Positions 19,239-27,231 of a DNA stretch of 34,566 nucleotides are shown here, piece by piece. Under the pieces are notes generated by a model, which searched no databases, was not told where the DNA came from, and worked only from the letters and a program-made list of their open reading frames with translations. Source of the stretch: an uncultured Bacteroidia bacterium (GTDB lineage Bacteria; Bacteroidota; Bacteroidia; Bacteroidales; Prolixibacteraceae); assembly GCA_903834845.1 (NCBI GenBank), contig CAILKW010000362.1:1-34566 (forward strand), written 5' to 3'. Position numbers and translations under genes: made by a program. Every line of letters starts with the position of its first letter. Position 1 is the first letter of the stretch.

Positions 19239-21494
19239 ATGAGAATTAGTCAGATTAAAGTAATTGTATTCACAGTTGCAGGATTGTTGATGGTCGGTTG
19301 TATGTTCAACAGTAACAATAAACTGAACCTGAATTTTGTTGATCCTTACATCGGTGGAATGGGTTACCTGCTTCATCCTACCCGACCAAATGTGCAATTG
19401 CCAAATCAAATGATAAGGATGCACCCTATGAGAGCCGACTATCTCGATGATCAGATCAGTTTTTTTCCTCTCACCATGATTTCGCACCGAAAAGGGGAAC
19501 TTTTTGGCATATTACCCGGATCGGGGAATAAAGAAGGTGGAACTTGGAAGGAAAGACAAACTTATGATCACGACCTCGAAATAGTACGACCTTATTACTA
19601 TTCAACTTATCTGATTGATGAAAACATTAAAGTGGAATTTACTCCCGGTAATAAGACAGGCTATTTTAGGTTTACCTTTTCTCCCGAAAGCGAAAAAACA
19701 CTGAGACTTCATATTAATCAGGAAGGTCATTGGGATATTCTTCCTATGAATTCTGTTTCAGGTGAAGAAGTCTTCTTTGGAATGAAAGCATATATTTATG
19801 GTGAATTCAATCAGACCATTAAACCATTTTTGAAAGAAGAAACAAAAATCATCAAAAAAACAAATACAACACGGCAGGAACCAGTTGTCTGGATTGGATT
19901 TTCAAAGGAGCTGAATACACCGGTTGAGTTCAAATACGCTATTTCATTTATAAGCGTTGAACAGGCTAAAACAAATCTCAAAAATGAGATTTCGGATTGG
20001 AATTTTGAAAAAGTGAAAAACACTGGGGAGCAAGTCTGGACAAAAACCCTAAATCAGATAAAAGTAAAAGGTGGTACTGATGCGCAACGCAGGACGTTTT
20101 ACACTTCATTATACAGGACTTATGAACGTATGGTGAACATAAATGAGTATGGCAGCTATTACAGTGCTTACGACCACCAGGTACACAAAACCGACCGTGA
20201 TTTCTATGTTGACGACTGGGTGTGGGATACTTACCTCGCACAACATCCGTTGCGAATGGTACTTCAGCCACAAAAGGAAGCCGATATGCTGAATTCATAT
20301 ACCCTTATGTATGAACAGGGAGGATGGATGCCACAATTTCCGTTGCTTTATCAGGACGACCCCGCAATGAACGGATTCCATTCAACAATCGTTTTTCTTG
20401 ATGCCTGGAGAAAAGGAATTCGCGGTTATGATGTGGAAAAATCATATCAGGGATTGCGTAAAAATGGTACTGAGGCAACAATGCTTCCCTGGCGAAATGG
20501 CTCAAAATGTCAACTTGATACTTTTTACTGTGAAAAAGGTTTTTATCCGGCATTAATGCCCGGAGAAAAAGAAACTGTAAGGCAGGTTCATGATTTTGAA
20601 AAACGTCAGAGTGTGGCTATTACGCTCGGTCACAGCTACGATGATTGGGCACTTTCGGAGATGGCAAAAGAACTGGGATATAAAGAAGATCAGGAATATT
20701 TCCATCAACAGTCCACTAACTACCGCAATTTATACCGTCCTGATAAGAAAATGATGTGGCCTAAGAATTACAAAGGAGAATGGATTGAAATAGACCCAAA
20801 ATTTGACGGAGGTCCGGGTGGCCGCGATTACTACGATGAAAACAACGGATACACCTATCAATGGCAAGCACAACATGATATACATGGATTGATAAAATTG
20901 ATGGGTGGCCGCGAAAAATTCATTTCAAATCTCGATCAACTATTCCGTGAAGATCTTGGAAGGACGAAATATCAGTTCTGGGCAAAATTTGCAGATGCAA
21001 CCGGAATGGTAGGGCAGTTCTCGATGGGGAACGAACCAAGTTTCCATATTCCATATTTGTATAATTATGCAGGAGAACCCTGGAAAACTCAGAAACGAAT
21101 AAGGTTTCTGCTTGACGTATGGTTTCAGGATAATATTTTCGGAATTCCCGGAGACGAAGACGGGGGCGGAATGACAGCTTTCGTTGTATTTTCGTCAATG
21201 GGGTTTTATCCGGTCACACCGGGGCTTCCTATCTACAATATCGGAAGTCCTGTTTTTGAGGAAGTAAACATTCAACTCGATAATGGTAAGACCTTTACCA
21301 TGAAAGCAAAAAATTGCTCTAAGGTTAATAAATACATACAGTCGGCACGGATTAATGACATTCCTTTAGAAAGGCCGTGGTTTACCCATATTGATCTGAT
21401 GAATGGAGCTATTATTCAATTAGAAATGGGGCCGTTGCCGAACAAGAATTGGGGAACATCGGCGGAGACAGCACCTCCTTCAAGTGTTGATTAG
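19239..21494 (+). CDS. GH92 alpha-mannosidase family lipoprotein
   Basis: The product is 751 residues with a lipoprotein signal (KVIVFTVAGLLMVGC), so it is exported and probably anchored. GH92 enzymes are calcium-dependent exo-acting alpha-mannosidases of N-glycans and yeast mannan. The N-terminal beta-sandwich begins VDPYIGGMGYLLHPTRPNVQLPN. The helical catalytic domain includes DWVWDTYLAQHPL, a Glu in DENNGYTYQWQ (E534) as the likely acid, GNEPSFHIPYLYNYAG (about 597-612), and the GDEDGGGM loop, whose D639 and D641 match the paired catalytic aspartates of characterised Bacteroides enzymes. Length is normal. It is the last gene of the operon, 19 bp after the NagB-type gene, and suggests that the target glycan contains alpha-mannose or a similar residue. 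Confidence 0.94.
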   Translation: MRISQIKVIVFTVAGLLMVGCMFNSNNKLNLNFVDPYIGGMGYLLHPTRPNVQLPNQMIRMHPMRADYLDDQISFFPLTMISHRKGELFGILPGSGNKEGGTWKERQTYDHDLEIVRPYYYSTYLIDENIKVEFTPGNKTGYFRFTFSPESEKTLRLHINQEGHWDILPMNSVSGEEVFFGMKAYIYGEFNQTIKPFLKEETKIIKKTNTTRQEPVVWIGFSKELNTPVEFKYAISFISVEQAKTNLKNEISDWNFEKVKNTGEQVWTKTLNQIKVKGGTDAQRRTFYTSLYRTYERMVNINEYGSYYSAYDHQVHKTDRDFYVDDWVWDTYLAQHPLRMVLQPQKEADMLNSYTLMYEQGGWMPQFPLLYQDDPAMNGFHSTIVFLDAWRKGIRGYDVEKSYQGLRKNGTEATMLPWRNGSKCQLDTFYCEKGFYPALMPGEKETVRQVHDFEKRQSVAITLGHSYDDWALSEMAKELGYKEDQEYFHQQSTNYRNLYRPDKKMMWPKNYKGEWIEIDPKFDGGPGGRDYYDENNGYTYQWQAQHDIHGLIKLMGGREKFISNLDQLFREDLGRTKYQFWAKFADATGMVGQFSMGNEPSFHIPYLYNYAGEPWKTQKRIRFLLDVWFQDNIFGIPGDEDGGGMTAFVVFSSMGFYPVTPGLPIYNIGSPVFEEVNIQLDNGKTFTMKAKNCSKVNKYIQSARINDIPLERPWFTHIDLMNGAIIQLEMGPLPNKNWGTSAETAPPSSVD

Positions 21495-21513
21495 TTTTTT
21501 AACAACTTCAATA

Positions 21514-22344
21514 ATGAAATTAACATTCAAACAATCAAGCTTTAAGCTTAGTATTATTTTCTTCGTTTTCTTTCTGAGTCTGCAATCTGCAATTTGCTCA
21601 ATTTCAATTTGTTCGTGGAACGTTAAGGACTTTGGTAGTTCAAAAAGTGATCTCGAAATTGATTTCATTGCCTCTACGGTTCAAACTTATGATATTATTG
21701 CTATTCAGGAGGTTGTTGCAAAAAGTGGAGGCGCACAGGCTGTGGCCAGATTGATAGACTTTTTGAATAGGAAAGGACAAAGCTGGGATTATACTATCAG
21801 TAATCCAACCAGCAGTAGCAATGCTTACATGATTGAGCGATACGCTTTTATCTGGAATAAAAAGACAGTCACAAAGGTGGGTGATGCGTGGCTCGATAAA
21901 TTTTATGCTGTTGATATTGACAGAGAACCTTTTTTTGCTACTTTTCGGAAAGAGGGGAAAGAGTTCACCGTAGTTAATTTTCATGCTATTCCAAAATCAA
22001 AAGATCCTGAAACCGAAATAAAATATTTTAAATCCTACCCTTCATTGTATCCAAGTCTGAATCTTGTTTTTTGCGGCGATTTTAATTGTCCGCAATCGAA
22101 TACTGTTTTTACTCCCTTAAAAAAGATCGGTTTTAAGTCTGCTTTTATTGGACTAAAAACAACCCTGCGAATGAAATGTATTGACAATGATTGTCTGGCC
22201 TCAGAATTTGACAATTTTTATTATGACCCAAAGAAAACACTATTACTAAAATCGGGTGTTGTGCTTTTCTATCAAAATTTCTCTACGTTGGAAGATGCCA
22301 AACAAATTTCAGATCATCTTCCTATATTTCTGGTATTTGAATAA
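21514..22344 (+). CDS. Secreted endonuclease/exonuclease/phosphatase (DNase I-fold) protein
   Basis: The start at 21514 gives 276 residues beginning with a signal peptide (KLTFKQSSFKLSIIFFVFFLSLQSAIC). An upstream ATG at 21484 would overlap the GH92 gene and spoil the signal. The DNase I-fold motifs are complete: SWNVKDFG, the metal-binding Glu in IIAIQEV, YAFIWN, VVNFHA, CGDFNCP and the C-terminal SDHLPIFL with the catalytic His. Such exported proteins act as nucleases or as phosphodiesterases on other phosphorylated molecules. It follows GH92 after 19 bp and may be read from the same transcript, although its function appears unrelated to glycans. A nutritional role in scavenging extracellular DNA is an inference. 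Confidence 0.85.
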   Translation: MKLTFKQSSFKLSIIFFVFFLSLQSAICSISICSWNVKDFGSSKSDLEIDFIASTVQTYDIIAIQEVVAKSGGAQAVARLIDFLNRKGQSWDYTISNPTSSSNAYMIERYAFIWNKKTVTKVGDAWLDKFYAVDIDREPFFATFRKEGKEFTVVNFHAIPKSKDPETEIKYFKSYPSLYPSLNLVFCGDFNCPQSNTVFTPLKKIGFKSAFIGLKTTLRMKCIDNDCLASEFDNFYYDPKKTLLLKSGVVLFYQNFSTLEDAKQISDHLPIFLVFE

Positions 22345-22391
22345 GCTTATAACCTGGAAATCAGAACAGTTTTGAAATACCGATTTAAGTA

Positions 22392-23747
22392 ATGATCATG
22401 CAATTTGACATTGATAAACAGACCATTCGTGATCTGAATCTTTTTGAGGAAAGAACAAAAGAGAGATCTATCTTTTCAGTTTATAACCGGACCGCGACAA
22501 AAGGGGGACTGGAAATGATGCTTAAATTGTTTCGCACACCTGTCTCAGATATTGTATCACTGCAAAGTCGTAAAGAGGAGATTGAATTCTTTTTTTTGCA
22601 TAATTGTGTTCTGAAACTTAAATCCCGTCATCTTGATTATATTGAGCATTACTTGATTAATGACAGGGTTCCGCTTCGAAACAACATAATAGATGCTGCC
22701 TATAATGGGTTTCTTAACAAGCTTTCGGCAGATGGTGACTACTGGATTATTTCGAACGGAATTCTTTATTCCATTAGGTTACTCTTCGATCTGAAATTGT
22801 TTGTCAACGAAAGCTTTTTATTAAAATTACCAGAAACATTAAGGGCAGATTTTGACCAGATAAAGACTTTCATCGGAACTAATATATTGAAAAACAGCTT
22901 TGATAAATTTCCTGAAGATATCAAAGATTTGACATTCGCGCAAATTAACAATTTAGATCATTTTATTCGGGTAACTAAAAAAATTGAATTCAGAGAGTTA
23001 TTAAACATCGTTTATAAAATTGATGTCCTTCAGACCTTGAGCCTCATTATGAAAACTGATGGTTTTACTTTACCTGAATATGTCAGGGATTCGCAACCAA
23101 TTTTTGAGGTCGTTGATGCTTTTTATCCCATTCTTGCCAATCCCGTCCCGAATAGCTTCTCATTTACTCAAAATTCAAGCCTATGTTTTATTACCGGTCC
23201 GAATATGGCCGGGAAATCAACTTTTCTGAAAACTATGGGATTAATGATTTACTTGGCTCATTTAGGTTTCCCTTTACCGGCAAAGAAAATGAAGACAACT
23301 GTTTTTGATGGCTTGTTTACCACTATAAATCTTACTGATAACCTTAATTTGGGATATAGTCATTTCTATTCCGAGGTTCATAGAGTCAAAGAAATCGTTG
23401 AAAAAATCAATACAGAACGAAACCTTTTTGTTATTTTTGATGAGTTGTTCCGAGGGACAAATGTAAAAGATGCTTATGACGCTTCGTTAATGATTATCTC
23501 TTCGTTGGCTAAAATCAGGCACAATATCTTCTTCATCTCTACACATCTTTTGGAAGTTGCAGAAAATCTTGAAACCAAAGATTCCATCATGTTTAAGTGT
23601 TTTGAATCGGAACTGGTTGATCAGTCACCAGTTTATGATTTCAAATTGAAGGAAGGGGTATCGAAAGAAAGAATAGGGATGACAATTATAAAGCGTGAAG
23701 GCATTTTAGGTATTTTGGAACAAATTATCGAAAAGCAGAAAATTTAA
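22392..23747 (+). CDS. Short MutS-family ATPase (lacks mismatch-recognition domains)
   Basis: The product is 451 residues, about half the length of a classical MutS. The N-terminal about 250 residues are helical and resemble the core/lever region (MutS domain III). The C-terminal ATPase has Walker A GPNMAGKST (residues 269-277), the Walker B-like FVIFDELFRGTN and the His switch region FFISTHLLEV. No mismatch-recognition (domain I) or connector domain precedes the core, and there is no Smr nuclease after the ATPase. Such short MutS homologues are common in Bacteroidota, and their role in DNA repair or recombination is not established. It starts 47 bp after the DNase I-fold gene on the same strand. 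Confidence 0.88.
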   Translation: MIMQFDIDKQTIRDLNLFEERTKERSIFSVYNRTATKGGLEMMLKLFRTPVSDIVSLQSRKEEIEFFFLHNCVLKLKSRHLDYIEHYLINDRVPLRNNIIDAAYNGFLNKLSADGDYWIISNGILYSIRLLFDLKLFVNESFLLKLPETLRADFDQIKTFIGTNILKNSFDKFPEDIKDLTFAQINNLDHFIRVTKKIEFRELLNIVYKIDVLQTLSLIMKTDGFTLPEYVRDSQPIFEVVDAFYPILANPVPNSFSFTQNSSLCFITGPNMAGKSTFLKTMGLMIYLAHLGFPLPAKKMKTTVFDGLFTTINLTDNLNLGYSHFYSEVHRVKEIVEKINTERNLFVIFDELFRGTNVKDAYDASLMIISSLAKIRHNIFFISTHLLEVAENLETKDSIMFKCFESELVDQSPVYDFKLKEGVSKERIGMTIIKREGILGILEQIIEKQKI

Positions 23748-23765
23748 ACCAGCGATATTTAGGCC

Positions 23766-23782
23766 ATTACTCATATAGTAAT
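23766..23782 (+). terminator. Weak hairpin after the MutS-like gene
   Basis: ATTACT and AGTAAT form a six-base-pair stem around the loop CATAT, starting 18 bp after the stop codon. It can be extended with mismatches by flanking AGGCC/GGCT. A short T run occurs further downstream. This could be a terminator but the evidence is slight. Confidence 0.3.
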
Positions 23783-23837
23783 CAGGCTATTGAAAAAGTT
23801 TTTAAGATATTCTGAATAAAACCAAAGTTTTACAGAC

Positions 23838-23945
23838 ATGGATAAAAGAGAAGCAATAAATAAAGTCAAAGAATACAGAATTTTACTCAAGAATCACTTT
23901 CCACTTGAAAAAGTTTACTTATTTTATGGAATAGAGATTTCCTAA
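23838..23945 (+). pseudogene. Remnant of a minimal nucleotidyltransferase (MNT-type) gene
   Basis: A 35-codon frame starts at ATG 23838 and stops at 23945. It encodes MDKREAINKVKEYRILLKNH, then FPLEKVYLF, which matches the N-terminus of small stand-alone nucleotidyltransferases up to the point where the catalytic GSxAxGxxxxxSDxD motif should start (VYLFGS...). After YLF the sequence reads YGIEIS and stops, so the active-site motif is absent. These genes usually come paired with a HEPN-type partner, as in MNT/HEPN toxin-antitoxin modules; no partner is present here. I read it as a decayed 5' fragment, left between the mutS-like gene and a convergent gene. A functional short peptide is unlikely. 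Confidence 0.6.
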
Positions 23946-23968
23946 AGCTTCACCGACTTTATTATAGT

Positions 23969-24856
23969 TTAATGGCTTTCGTCGTAATTTCTAATCTTGT
24001 TAATTACCTGTGCTTCTGATTCGTCGTACATCTCACGGATAAACTCATCATTAAAATTCATGGTGCGTTCTTCAAAACTCATGTCTTCAAGCCTGTCGAA
24101 AAGCCGTTCTTTGGCTATCTGGAGATCCTTACCATAAATGTGAAACGAATCGGCCTGCCAGTTTAGACGGCCCAATTTTACCGTTCTTCCTGTCTTTTCG
24201 GCAACACCGGCGGCAATCACTTCTTTGTTGAACTGTGTAAATCCAAACATATTCATAAAGTTAGCTCCCCAGGCATCGTTACTTCGGAATCGGATGTTGC
24301 AATTCAGCCAGTAAACACCCTCTTCATCTTCCAGAATGCGATACCATAACGATTGAAGGCACGGTGGATCGTAACAATCGTTATCAATATTTGGCATCCA
24401 CGTAATCATCTGTGCATGACGTGTAAATGGCTGTTTCGATAACTTATCTATAACCGATTGAACCTGATCAATTTTGATAGGTCCAACTTCTTTTGATTCA
24501 CCGTCAACCAATGCTTTCCATACCCCATAATTCTGTAGCCTGCTGTGATATGTATATTCCCACCGAGTATCGCTTTCGACATTCATATTTTTGATCCAGT
24601 GGTCTTTATATCCCTTTAATTCCATGACATATTCCTTCAGATCCTCAATTCCACCGGGGAAGGCCATGTGAATCATCGGATCAGTTTCCGGTTCCTCGAT
24701 GGTGATATTAATGGTGCAATCCATACTTTCAGGATCCTCTGGTTTATCGTACTGAGTTTTAAACCGTGTCCCTTTTTCGTAAACAGCGATAAGTGCAGCT
24801 TCGTAAGCTTCTGCAAGCGTTCTCTTTGTAACAGCTATAACCGGAATATTTTTCAT
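23969..24856 (-). CDS. Divergent thymidylate synthase-superfamily protein
   Basis: This 295-residue cytoplasmic protein is of about normal thymidylate synthase length. The active-site region is recognisable: TRHAQMITWMP corresponds to the arginine-containing strand before the nucleophile, C166 lies in DPPCLQSLW, then FRSNDAWGANFMNMFGF matches the RSxD...G-x-x-F-N segment, and SFHIYGKD matches the H-x-Y motif near the C-terminus. Overall identity to classical ThyA appears low, and the Asn that reads the uracil ring (GLPFN in E. coli) is not in the usual place (GANFM here). It could be a thymidylate synthase, a pyrimidine hydroxymethylase-like enzyme, or a relative of unknown substrate. It converges on the mutS-like gene. 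A good promoter lies just upstream. Confidence 0.75.
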   Translation of the reverse strand: MKNIPVIAVTKRTLAEAYEAALIAVYEKGTRFKTQYDKPEDPESMDCTINITIEEPETDPMIHMAFPGGIEDLKEYVMELKGYKDHWIKNMNVESDTRWEYTYHSRLQNYGVWKALVDGESKEVGPIKIDQVQSVIDKLSKQPFTRHAQMITWMPNIDNDCYDPPCLQSLWYRILEDEEGVYWLNCNIRFRSNDAWGANFMNMFGFTQFNKEVIAAGVAEKTGRTVKLGRLNWQADSFHIYGKDLQIAKERLFDRLEDMSFEERTMNFNDEFIREMYDESEAQVINKIRNYDESH

Positions 24857-24914
24857 GCTCGAAAGAATTTTTGAATGTTAACTATAAACGGAAGGGCATT
24901 AATTCCGTTATTTG

Positions 24915-24945
24915 CAAAGCTATAAAAAAACAGATAAGATTGAAA
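24915..24945 (-). promoter_or_regulatory. Bacteroidota-type promoter for the thymidylate synthase-like gene
   Basis: On the minus strand TAGCTTTG (24915-24922) fits the -7 consensus TAnnTTTG exactly. TTTC (24942-24945), 19 bp further upstream, is a one-mismatch -33 box. The gene starts 59 bp downstream. Confidence 0.45.
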
Positions 24946-25003
24946 AAACGGAGGATTTTTTTTGCAATTGTTTTTTTTATTGCTACGTTTACAAATCAAA
25001 ATA

Positions 25004-25035
25004 TTGGATTTATGACTTGAATTCAGTTAACTTTG
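25004..25035 (+). promoter_or_regulatory. Bacteroidota-type promoter for the AIM24/zinc-ribbon gene
   Basis: TAACTTTG (25028-25035) matches the -7 consensus TAnnTTTG, and a TTGG (25004-25007) lies 20 bp upstream at the expected -33 distance. The start codon is about 100 bp downstream, leaving a long 5' leader in which I see no riboswitch. Confidence 0.45.
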
Positions 25036-25133
25036 TAAATGAATTTTGGAATAAACTGGGATCGCCTTGAAGACACTAAGGCGACCAAATTAAGACTTTT
25101 AAAACTTTATTAATCACTAAAAAAATTGAAATT

Positions 25134-26033
25134 ATGGCATTTTGTAGCAATTGCGGAACTAAGTTTCTTGTGGGGGCAGTATTTTGTCCCGAATGTGGAG
25201 CAAAAAATTTAAGCATTGGTGGAGCAGGCGAGCAGGTTCCGTCACAAAACTATACTCCTCCACCACCGGCGCAATCACACTCAAGATATCAACCACAGCC
25301 TCAATCGGCGCCGCCTCCGCCTCAAACATCTCAACCGGTTCAGTATGCTCCGGTGAAGTTTGAAATCGAAAATAAGGAATTTCTTAAAATGATACGTGTC
25401 GAATTGCAGAACAGTGCTTTCAGGTATGAGTCAGGGGGAATGTATTACATGCGTGGCGACCTTCAATTGGAGGCGAATCTTCCATCGGTAGGTGGTTTTC
25501 TCAAGGCTATGGTAACAAAAGAACATGTGGTAAAACCTGTAATACGCGGTAGCGGAACAGTATATATGGAACCTACTTTCGGTGAATTCACAGTTCTTGA
25601 GCTTAAGGGAGAGGAGTGGATTATTGATAAGGGAGCCTATTATGCATCAGAAATGGGTATCGAAATTGGAGTATTCACCAACAAAGCATTCTCAAGCTTG
25701 TTCTCGGGAGAGGGTTTCTTTCAGACACGTTTAGCCGGTTATGGTAAAGTTGTTATTCTTTCAAACGGCCCATTGGAAGAGATTGAGCTGGTAAACGAAA
25801 AATTTGTTGTTGACGGTCCCATTGCAGTTGCTCGTACTGCGGGTATTAATCTTTCGATAGCCAAAGCAACAAAGGGTATGTTCAGCTCATTGACTTCAGG
25901 CGAAGGAATAGTTAATACATTTACAGGAAGTGGAAAGATTTATATTGCACCGGTAGCAAACCGATACATTACTCTTACCAATTCACTTTCTATGATTAAT
26001 CGTAATGTATTGTCAATCAGAAATAAAGGCTGA
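25134..26033 (+). CDS. Zinc-ribbon plus AIM24-family protein
   Basis: The product is 299 residues without a signal peptide. Residues 1-25 are a zinc ribbon (CSNCG...CPECG). A proline- and glutamine-rich linker (about 33-75) joins it to an AIM24/TIGR00266-type beta-rich domain (about 80-290), with the characteristic FTNKAFSSLFSGEGFFQTRLAGYGKVVI and a second glycine-rich repeat (TSGEGIVNTFTGSGKIYIAP). AIM24 proteins are related to tryptophan RNA-binding attenuator-like folds and to a yeast mitochondrial inner-membrane protein. The bacterial function is unknown. The next gene, 70 bp away, also carries zinc ribbons, so the two proteins may work together. Confidence 0.85.
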   Translation: MAFCSNCGTKFLVGAVFCPECGAKNLSIGGAGEQVPSQNYTPPPPAQSHSRYQPQPQSAPPPPQTSQPVQYAPVKFEIENKEFLKMIRVELQNSAFRYESGGMYYMRGDLQLEANLPSVGGFLKAMVTKEHVVKPVIRGSGTVYMEPTFGEFTVLELKGEEWIIDKGAYYASEMGIEIGVFTNKAFSSLFSGEGFFQTRLAGYGKVVILSNGPLEEIELVNEKFVVDGPIAVARTAGINLSIAKATKGMFSSLTSGEGIVNTFTGSGKIYIAPVANRYITLTNSLSMINRNVLSIRNKG

Positions 26034-26103
26034 TCTGTGATTTTTCAATAGTAGTTTTTGCTTTATTGGTTTTCATTTTCATCATTCAAACGTTTAACCG
26101 AGC

Positions 26104-27153
26104 ATGAAACATATAAATTTGGTTTTAGTTTTTCTACTTGCTTCAATTACTTTGACTTATGGTCAAACAAGTCAGTCCGGTAATGAAGATAAGTCTGGTC
26201 TTATTGATTGTGCTGCCCGCTTCAATTCTTTTTCAGGACAAGTTGAGGTGCGTCATAGTGCAAATTCGAATGATTGGAATGTCGCTCAGTCAGGAATGGT
26301 GCTTTATGGCAACGACCATATAAGAACCGGCCCAGGAAGTTCGGCAATCCTCACTTTTCCCGATAAGTACATATTGGCTGCCAAAGCTAAAACCGAGTTT
26401 ATTATCAATTCATCAGAGAGTAAAACCGGTCAACTTAAACTAATGAATGGTATCATTATGGCAAACGTAAAGAACGTGAATAATGATGAGACATTAGAAA
26501 TTGATATGAATTATGCAGTTGTAAGGTTTAAAGTGGGCACGGTTATCCTTGAATCTTCAGATGAGGTATCAACACTAAAGGTTATTGAGGGTGCGATTAA
26601 TTTTACTTCAAAAGCTGATGGCAAATCTGTCGAGGTAAGTGATGGGCAGTTTGTTCAGGCGAACTCACAAGGGGTAAGCACTCCGGCGCAGACTGATTTG
26701 ACGTTGGAAAAATTGGAATGGTCACACTTCAAGACAATTGCGGCACAAAATCCTGTGATTCAAATTGAAAAAACCGCTCCACCGACTGAAAAAATCAAAA
26801 GTGATCCGCTCCTTATTCCCATAAGCTGGTATGCCATTGCGGCAATCTGTATCCTGCTTTTAGGATTAGGTATTGTATTGATCTTCAGAATGAGAAGAAG
26901 CAGAGCTGTAAGTCCTGCTGCAAGACCTGCCGGAATCCATCCCAATTCCCCTTCAACTGCGATTAAGACTTGTCGTAATTGCGGTACTCCCTTTCCTGAA
27001 CAAACAAAATTTTGCAGTAAATGCGGCGAAATGGTGATGTCCTCAGTTCAACAACCTTCCAATCATGTGGTTGCAGCTCCTTTATGCAAATCATGCGGCA
27101 CAGTTATAACACCGGGAGTGAAATTCTGCATCAGTTGCGGCAAGGCGGTATAA
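26104..27153 (+). CDS. FecR-domain membrane protein with two C-terminal zinc ribbons
   Basis: The 349-residue product begins with a signal peptide (NLVLVFLLASITLTYGQ). A FecR-like beta domain spans about residues 35-200 (GQVEVRHS...WNVAQSGMVLYGNDHIRTGPGSSAILTF, then GQLKLMNGIIMANV and LKVIEGAINF). One membrane helix lies near 238-260 (WYAIAAICILLLGLGIVLIF), followed by basic RMRRSR, so the C-terminus should be cytoplasmic. Two zinc ribbons end the protein (CRNCG...CSKCG and CKSCG...CISCG). FecR domains normally sense or regulate in the periplasm next to sigma/anti-sigma systems, but no such gene is nearby. The ribbons resemble that of the preceding gene product. A signalling or scaffolding role is inference. 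Confidence 0.82.
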   Translation: MKHINLVLVFLLASITLTYGQTSQSGNEDKSGLIDCAARFNSFSGQVEVRHSANSNDWNVAQSGMVLYGNDHIRTGPGSSAILTFPDKYILAAKAKTEFIINSSESKTGQLKLMNGIIMANVKNVNNDETLEIDMNYAVVRFKVGTVILESSDEVSTLKVIEGAINFTSKADGKSVEVSDGQFVQANSQGVSTPAQTDLTLEKLEWSHFKTIAAQNPVIQIEKTAPPTEKIKSDPLLIPISWYAIAAICILLLGLGIVLIFRMRRSRAVSPAARPAGIHPNSPSTAIKTCRNCGTPFPEQTKFCSKCGEMVMSSVQQPSNHVVAAPLCKSCGTVITPGVKFCISCGKAV

Positions 27154-27163
27154 GCTAATAAAA

Positions 27164-27192
27164 AATGCCTGCTGAGAAACTCAGCAGGCATT
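27164..27192. terminator. Bidirectional hairpin terminator
   Basis: A perfect 13-bp stem (AATGCCTGCTGAG / CTCAGCAGGCATT) with an AAA loop lies between two convergent genes. The minus-strand reading runs into a TTTTT tract, a standard intrinsic terminator for the SDR gene. The plus-strand reading is followed only by TTAAATA. Confidence 0.85.
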
Positions 27193-27231
27193 AAATACAT
27201 TCAAAGAATTAATCCCCAAATAATGCCAGAC

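Noticed and set aside
21141-21173. Altered GH92 active-site loop (GDEDGGG instead of GNDDCGQ)
   Set aside because: The DxD form fits the spacing of the two catalytic aspartates reported for characterised Bacteroides GH92 enzymes, so it is a normal subgroup and not a mutation.
6238-21494. Standard polysaccharide utilisation locus
   Set aside because: No SusC/SusD pair or hybrid two-component sensor is in the window, so the label would go beyond what is seen; such genes could lie outside.
25036-25133. Riboswitch or leader RNA upstream of the AIM24 gene
   Set aside because: The leader is about 100 bp and AT-rich, but no conserved riboswitch core or strong hairpin was found.
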